From: Spirulina subsalsa CS-330
GTDB taxonomy: Bacteria > Cyanobacteriota > Cyanobacteriia > Cyanobacteriales > Spirulinaceae
NCBI RefSeq assembly: GCF_028330765.1
Contig: NZ_JAQMTY010000240.1
Span: 1-37,069 of the forward strand
DNA length: 37,069 bases
Direction: 5' to 3'
The notes beneath the pieces were generated by a model. It saw only the letters and a list, made by a program, of their open reading frames with translations. It searched no databases and was not told the origin of the DNA. The stretch's first letter is position 1; every line of letters begins with the position of its first letter. The position numbers and the translations under genes were made by a program. Positions 32,994 through 37,069 of the stretch are shown piece by piece.

Positions 32994-34724
32994 ATGATGA
33001 ACAAAGCTCCAAGCTATGGACTGCTATCTGGCTTGTTGGGGGTCGCAACTACCCTCTCCTTCGCCATGCTAGACAATAGCGCTGCTCACGCGAATCCGAG
33101 TAATGTCCTAGCGGATATCGAAGCGCTCAACCAGACCTCTGCGATGTCCCAAGTCCGAGGTGTTTCGGAACTGAGTGATGTTTCGCCGACGGATTGGGCC
33201 TATTCTGCCTTGAGTGACTTGATTGAGCGTTACAACTGTATCGCTGGCTATCCGAATGGGACGTTTCGGGGTAACCGTTCACTCTCCCGCTACGAGTTTG
33301 CCGCCGGTTTAAATGCCTGCTTGCAACAGATTGAGCGCCTGATCGCGGAAACCAGCGCCGATTTTGTCACTCGCGCCGATCTCGAAACCGTCGAGCGATT
33401 AATGGCGGAGTTTGAAGCCGAACTCGCCATGCTCAGCACCAAGGTCGATAATCTTGAATCCCGCGTTGAATTCCTCGAAGACAATCAATTCTCCACCACG
33501 ACAAAGTTGCGCGGTAATGTCTTCATGCACCTCAATAATGCGTGGTCTGGGGGGAATATTCTCGCCGAAGGAACCAATGCTTTTACGGCTTCACGGGATG
33601 CGACGGGTGCAACCACACGCCGCACGATCACCGATGATCCAGAACTGACCTTCCAATATCTGACCTGGTTGAACTTTAGTACCTCCTTCACTGGGAAGGA
33701 TAACCTCGCGATGCAGTTGGCGGTTGGGAATGGGAACGGGCCGGCGAATACCTACGTTTCGGCGGGGTTGTTCAATACCTGGGGGGTCACGTTTACCGAC
33801 CAAAATAGTGGTAATGCCAATGAGGTTCGGATTCGTGAACTGTTCTATCAATTCCCGGTCAACGATAAGCTGCATTTAGTGGTGGGGCCGCGGATCAACT
33901 GGTATCGCTATTTTGATGGCAACCGCTACAGCAATATTTTCAAAGGTGCGGATAGTTTCAACTCTGGCGGCGGCTCTTTGATTAATACCCTCGATCGCGG
34001 GGCGGGTGCTGTGGCGTTGTTGAACTTGAGCGACAAGCTGAAGTTTAATGTGGGCTATTTGGGCGAAAGTACGGAATTTTTATCGGGCCCGAATTTCAAT
34101 ACGGCGGCTAATGCGAATGAGGGGCTGTTTGCGGGGACGTATACGATTAGCGGGGAGTTGACCTATTCGCCGCTGGATGACCTGAGTTTGCGGTTTTTGT
34201 ATACGCGATCGCGCCTTAATTCGGTGGGAGGTCTTCTCGGCGCAGGGGGTCAAGGGGAACCCCTCTACGGTTTAGCGGACGATGGTGCGGGCGGCAATGT
34301 CCATGATGGCAACGCCAACACCTATAGCTTTAACTTCGACTGGCAACCCCTGGATTGGCTCGGACTCTTTGGCCGCTATACCTACGGGAAAGTCCACGTC
34401 ACTCCCGTCAACACGGCGATCAACGATCGCTATATCATCGGCCAAGCGGTGCAAGCCGGTCTTGCTTTCCCTGACTTGGGTAAAGAAGGTTCATTGCTTA
34501 CCTTTTCTTATTTGATTCCCTTTTCTGTGCTCGATGGGCGTGAGTTCATCATTTCCGGTGCAGGGGATGGCGGGATTCAATACGAATTTGAAGCGAACTA
34601 CTTCTATCCGGTGACGAATAATATCGCGTTGGTTCCGTCCTTTTTCTGGATTAATAACCCGAATAATTTTGGGTCTAATCCGGATGTTTATGTGGCGAAC
34701 CTCCGCGCTCAGTTTAGTTTCTAA
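32994..34724 (+). CDS. SLH-domain OprB-type outer-membrane porin (cyanobacterial)
   Basis: 576 residues. A signal peptide ends at about AHA (residue 33); two adjacent ATG codons could start it. An SLH domain spans about 57-112 (LSDVSPTDWAYSAL, GYPNGTFRGNRSLSRYEFA) and probably binds peptidoglycan-linked polymer. A coiled coil follows (about 125-163, with LESRVEFLEDN), then a beta-barrel of alternating strands to the C-terminal Phe (AQFSF). This domain order is that of the major cyanobacterial porins, known to pass small solutes including inorganic ions; some are linked to iron uptake. It is monocistronic, with its own promoter and terminator. Confidence 0.93.
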   Translation: MMNKAPSYGLLSGLLGVATTLSFAMLDNSAAHANPSNVLADIEALNQTSAMSQVRGVSELSDVSPTDWAYSALSDLIERYNCIAGYPNGTFRGNRSLSRYEFAAGLNACLQQIERLIAETSADFVTRADLETVERLMAEFEAELAMLSTKVDNLESRVEFLEDNQFSTTTKLRGNVFMHLNNAWSGGNILAEGTNAFTASRDATGATTRRTITDDPELTFQYLTWLNFSTSFTGKDNLAMQLAVGNGNGPANTYVSAGLFNTWGVTFTDQNSGNANEVRIRELFYQFPVNDKLHLVVGPRINWYRYFDGNRYSNIFKGADSFNSGGGSLINTLDRGAGAVALLNLSDKLKFNVGYLGESTEFLSGPNFNTAANANEGLFAGTYTISGELTYSPLDDLSLRFLYTRSRLNSVGGLLGAGGQGEPLYGLADDGAGGNVHDGNANTYSFNFDWQPLDWLGLFGRYTYGKVHVTPVNTAINDRYIIGQAVQAGLAFPDLGKEGSLLTFSYLIPFSVLDGREFIISGAGDGGIQYEFEANYFYPVTNNIALVPSFFWINNPNNFGSNPDVYVANLRAQFSF

Positions 34725-34768
34725 AGGCGCGATCGCTGCTCTGAAGCATGCTCAATCCTCTCCTTCGG

Positions 34769-34807
34769 AACACCCTGCCACGCCTAACGCTTGGAGGGTG
34801 TTTTCTT
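34769..34807 (+). terminator. Rho-independent terminator after the porin gene
   Basis: AACACCCT (34769-34776) pairs with AGGGTGTT (34795-34802). Inner bases CCA-GC and GC-TGG extend the stem round a CTAA loop, and TTTTCTT follows. It ends the porin transcript 45 bp after the stop codon. Confidence 0.75.
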
Positions 34808-34908
34808 GGCAGGACTTACGCAAATTTCTGGCCAATCTCTCAGTTTTTCGTTGAGGCAAGGGGCTTAAGCCCCTTGTTTGTGTGTGTCCCTGCGTAAGTC
34901 CTGCTTGG
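34805..34908. mobile_element. 94-bp MITE with 13-bp inverted ends and 5-bp target duplication
   Basis: The element 34810-34903 begins CAGGACTTACGCA and ends with the exact complement TGCGTAAGTCCTG. It is flanked by direct repeats CTTGG (34805-34809, 34904-34908). The centre carries the 20-bp palindrome CAAGGGGCTTAAGCCCCTTG, also found at 25803. There is no coding capacity; its transposase must be elsewhere. Confidence 0.85.
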
Positions 34909-34977
34909 GCTGCGGTCAGGATAAACCGTGGCTGTGGGACAATGCTGAACAGCTTTGATTTTTTTGGAGTGTTTCCC

Positions 34978-36084
34978 GTGTCTGATGCGATCGCCTCTGC
35001 CGATGCTGCGGCTCATCAATTCCAAGCCCCCGGCGCGATTGAGTCGGTCTGTCCTTTTGGCAGTGGCAATGTCAACGACACGTTTTTAGTGCGCTTGCAT
35101 AATCCCCAGGCGGATCACTTCATTTTGCAGCGGTTGAATACGCGAGTCTTTCAACATCCGGCGGCGGTGATGGCGAATATGCGCATCTGCACTGAAGCGA
35201 TGGCCACGGCGTTACAGGGTGAAACCTTGCCCCCAGGGCGACGCTGGGAAGTGCCCCATGTGGTGCTGACCACCAGCGGCGGGGACTATTATCAAGATGC
35301 TCAGGGGTCGGTGTGGCGGGCGATCGCATTCATCGACGGCATCGCTAAAGACTGCATCAAAACCCCCACCGAAGCCTATGAAGTGGGCTATGGGTTGGGG
35401 CAATTTCACCACTTGATTGGTAATGTGCCGCCCGATCGCTTGGCCGATACCTTGCCCGGTTTCCACATCACGCCGCTGTATTTGGCCACCTATGACCAAG
35501 TCGCCGCCCACAATGCCCCGCCCCGGTCGCCGGAATCAGACTACTGCCATCGTTTCATTGCCGAACACCGGGCGATCGCGCCCATCCTCGAAACCGCGAA
35601 AGCTCGCGGCGAATTGACCCTCCGGCCGATTCACGGTGACCCGAAGGTGAATAATCTCCTCCTCGACCCGACGACAGGCCAAGCGATTACCCTCGTGGAT
35701 CTCGATACGGTGAAACCGGGCTTGATTCATTACGATCTAGGGGATTGTTTGCGATCGGGCTGCAACCCATTGGGGGAAGAAACCGCAGCCTGGGAAACGG
35801 TGGAGTTTGATTGCGATCGCGCCCAAATCATTCTCCAAGGCTATCTCGACATTGCCCAAGACAGCCTCACCCCCGCCGATTTTCACTATCTTTATGATGC
35901 AATGCGGCTGATTGCCTTTGAACTCGGTCTGCGTTTTTTTACGGACTACCTGGCCGGAAATCGCTATTTTAAAGCCCTTGACTCCACCCACAATCTACGG
36001 CGAGCTTTGGTGCAATTCCAACTCACCGCCAGTATTGAAGCCCAAGTCCATCAGATTTCGACGCTAATTCAGTCCATTTTATGA
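34978..36084 (+). CDS. APH-fold phosphotransferase (sugar/small-molecule kinase)
   Basis: 368 residues from GTG at 34978, chosen because TGGAGTG lies 6 bases upstream; ATG at 34942 would add 12 residues. The kinase core is clear: a P-loop-like FGSGNVNDTFLV (27-38), FILQRLN with the ATP-binding strand, the catalytic loop IHGDPKVNNLLLD (218-230; brackets H, D and N), then LVDLDTVKPG (239-248) with the metal-binding Asp and YDLGD (252-256). This pattern is close to N-acetylhexosamine kinase and homoserine-kinase-II-like branches rather than antibiotic phosphotransferases. The substrate is unknown. ATGA overlap couples it to the next gene. Confidence 0.85.
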   Translation: MSDAIASADAAAHQFQAPGAIESVCPFGSGNVNDTFLVRLHNPQADHFILQRLNTRVFQHPAAVMANMRICTEAMATALQGETLPPGRRWEVPHVVLTTSGGDYYQDAQGSVWRAIAFIDGIAKDCIKTPTEAYEVGYGLGQFHHLIGNVPPDRLADTLPGFHITPLYLATYDQVAAHNAPPRSPESDYCHRFIAEHRAIAPILETAKARGELTLRPIHGDPKVNNLLLDPTTGQAITLVDLDTVKPGLIHYDLGDCLRSGCNPLGEETAAWETVEFDCDRAQIILQGYLDIAQDSLTPADFHYLYDAMRLIAFELGLRFFTDYLAGNRYFKALDSTHNLRRALVQFQLTASIEAQVHQISTLIQSIL

Positions 36085-36620
36085 CGCAGTTTTTTACCCT
36101 CCATCCCTTTGACCCTTGCCCCCGACCCTTGAGCCTCAATGGCACTGTTTCCTACCGTGCGCGTCAACTTTCGATTACCTACCATCTCCAAGGGGATTTA
36201 AGGGCGTTGATCCTGCCGTCCCCCCATCGTGATCCGCAGCGGTGCGATCGCCTCTGGGAATCCACCTGTTTTGAAGCCTTTTTTAGCCGCCCTGATCACG
36301 ATGACTATTGGGAATTCAATCTATCCCCCGCCGGCCATTGGAATCTTTACCATCTCACCGACTACCGCGCCGGCATCAGCCCTGAGCCTCAGATCGCCCC
36401 ACCCGTCAGCCAAAGCCATCGCCAAGATCAGAGCTTTCTCCTCACCTTCACCCTCGATTTAGCCCATCTCTTACCGGCCCATCAACCGATCCACCTCGGC
36501 ATCACCACCGTTCTGCAAACCCAGGATGGCACCTGCTCCTATTGGGCCCTGACCCATCCGGCTCCCATTGCCGATTTCCACAATCGTCAAGGGTTTGCGA
36601 TCGCCCTCCAGCCCGCATGA
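36081..36620 (+). CDS. DOMON-like domain protein
   Basis: 179 residues forming one beta-sandwich: LSLNGTVSYRARQLSITYHL, then LWESTCFEAFFSRP (DOMON-like family core), YWEFNLSPAGHWNLYHLTDY, FLLTFTLDLAHLLP, and HLGITTVLQTQDGTCSYWAL. There is no signal peptide, so it is cytoplasmic. Family members are common in bacteria with unproven ligands (haem or sugar suggested for DOMON folds in general). ATGA overlaps on both sides place it in one translational unit with the kinase and the TauE/SafE fragment. Confidence 0.82.
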   Translation: MTQFFTLHPFDPCPRPLSLNGTVSYRARQLSITYHLQGDLRALILPSPHRDPQRCDRLWESTCFEAFFSRPDHDDYWEFNLSPAGHWNLYHLTDYRAGISPEPQIAPPVSQSHRQDQSFLLTFTLDLAHLLPAHQPIHLGITTVLQTQDGTCSYWALTHPAPIADFHNRQGFAIALQPA

Positions 36621-36988
36621 CCATCGCCACGATTTTTTTCATCGCCATCCTGATGCAGTCCAGCTTTGGCTTTGGGAGTGCTCTGGTGGCGATGCCCCTA
36701 CTCTCCCTCGTGCTCGATCTCAAAACCGCCTCGCCTCTTTTTGCCCTGGTTGCCCTCACGATCAATAGCATCATCGTCCTCCAAGGGTGGCAAGCCATCG
36801 AAATTCAGGCGGTGTGGCGCTTAGTGGTGGCAACTTGGATCGGGATTCCCCTGGGGGTGGGGATGGTTGCGATCGCCCCTACCCCCTGGATCACCACCGG
36901 CCTCAGTCTCTTTTTAATCTTCTTTGGCCTCTATCTCAAGTGTCAAAAGAGGACTCCCGTTATAGCCGAAGGCTTAACGGTGAGATGA
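36617..36988 (+). pseudogene. TauE/SafE-family permease, truncated at about half length
   Basis: Starts at the ATG overlapping the previous stop (ATGA). 123 residues with at least four hydrophobic segments: TIATIFFIAILMQSSFGFGS (the family QSSFGFGS repeat motif), PLLSLVL.., FALVALTINSIIVLQ, LVVATWIGIPLGVGMVAI, ITTGLSLFLIFFGLYL. TauE/SafE transporters are usually about 250 residues with two such halves; here the second half is missing. Coding similarity ends at GLYLK, followed by an unrelated tail (about 15 residues) and a stop. Sequence after it looks like the end of a mobile element, so insertion is the probable cause. Confidence 0.7.
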
Positions 36989-37022
36989 ATTTTGACCAAC
37001 CAAGAAAACTGAGCGAAGCGAA

Positions 37023-37051
37023 TCCTACAGGGTTGACTTAGTCCTGTAGGA
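37023..37051. repeat. Hairpin near right edge, probable end of a mobile element
   Basis: TCCTACAGG and CCTGTAGGA form a 9-bp perfect stem round an 11-base loop. It is followed by AGGATAAGGGGGA at the window edge, which resembles a ribosome binding site for a gene starting just outside. Hairpin plus new ORF after a broken gene suggests an IS200/IS605-type or similar element end; the family is not determinable here. Confidence 0.5.
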
Positions 37052-37069
37052 AAGTTAGGATAAGGGGGA

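Noticed and set aside
36502-36798. Minus-strand frame of 98 codons at the end of the DOMON-like gene
   Set aside because: It is antisense to two well-supported, translationally coupled plus-strand genes.

Overview
This window is cyanobacterial chromosome. The signs are very frequent HIP1 octamers (GCGATCGC) in and between genes, a Ycf37 photosystem I assembly homologue, an SLH-domain porin of the cyanobacterial type, and many short palindromic or MITE-like repeats. The species cannot be named from the sequence alone.

From about 23.8 kb to the left edge, the minus strand carries one long same-direction cluster encoding an extracellular contractile injection system (eCIS; Afp/PVC/MAC-like). 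In transcription order it encodes: a fibre-like protein, a short coiled-coil protein, a DUF4255 terminator/cap, a carboxypeptidase-regulatory-like beta protein, two sheaths, a tube protein, a small chaperone-like protein overlapping a DUF6760-type ORF, a second tube protein, a 1383-residue Pro/Ser-rich repetitive protein, a LysM tube/baseplate adaptor, a gp27-like hub, a gpV/VgrG-like spike, a gp25 wedge protein, two baseplate-J-like proteins (1206 and 332 residues), a 629-residue tail-protein-I-like protein with internal repeats, a PAAR-like tip candidate, and a DUF4157 HExxH protein that runs off the left edge. Genes mostly overlap or lie a few bases apart. No capsid, terminase, portal, integrase or lysis gene is seen, so it is not a prophage. 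The AAA+ ATPase usual in eCIS loci and a classical helical tape-measure gene are not in the window.

The most unusual local feature is between the two tube genes. The DUF6760-type frame has no ATG, GTG or TTG start before its conserved N-terminus and lies in the -1 frame of the preceding gene. A GGAG sits 12 bases upstream of a five-G run just before the upstream stop codon. This fits a programmed -1 frameshift analogous to phage tail G/GT chaperones.

From 24.1 to 28.1 kb are housekeeping genes: a PPP-family phosphatase (minus), then miaE, dapB, a two-helix membrane protein and ycf37 (plus). From 28.1 to 32.5 kb is a defence/accessory pocket: a composite palindromic repeat, an MmeI-like restriction-modification enzyme and two Uma2-family nucleases (all minus). 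From 32.9 kb to the right edge are an SLH-OprB porin with promoter and terminator, a 94-bp MITE with a target duplication, an APH-fold kinase, a DOMON-like protein, and a TauE/SafE transporter cut to about half length beside what looks like the start of another mobile element.
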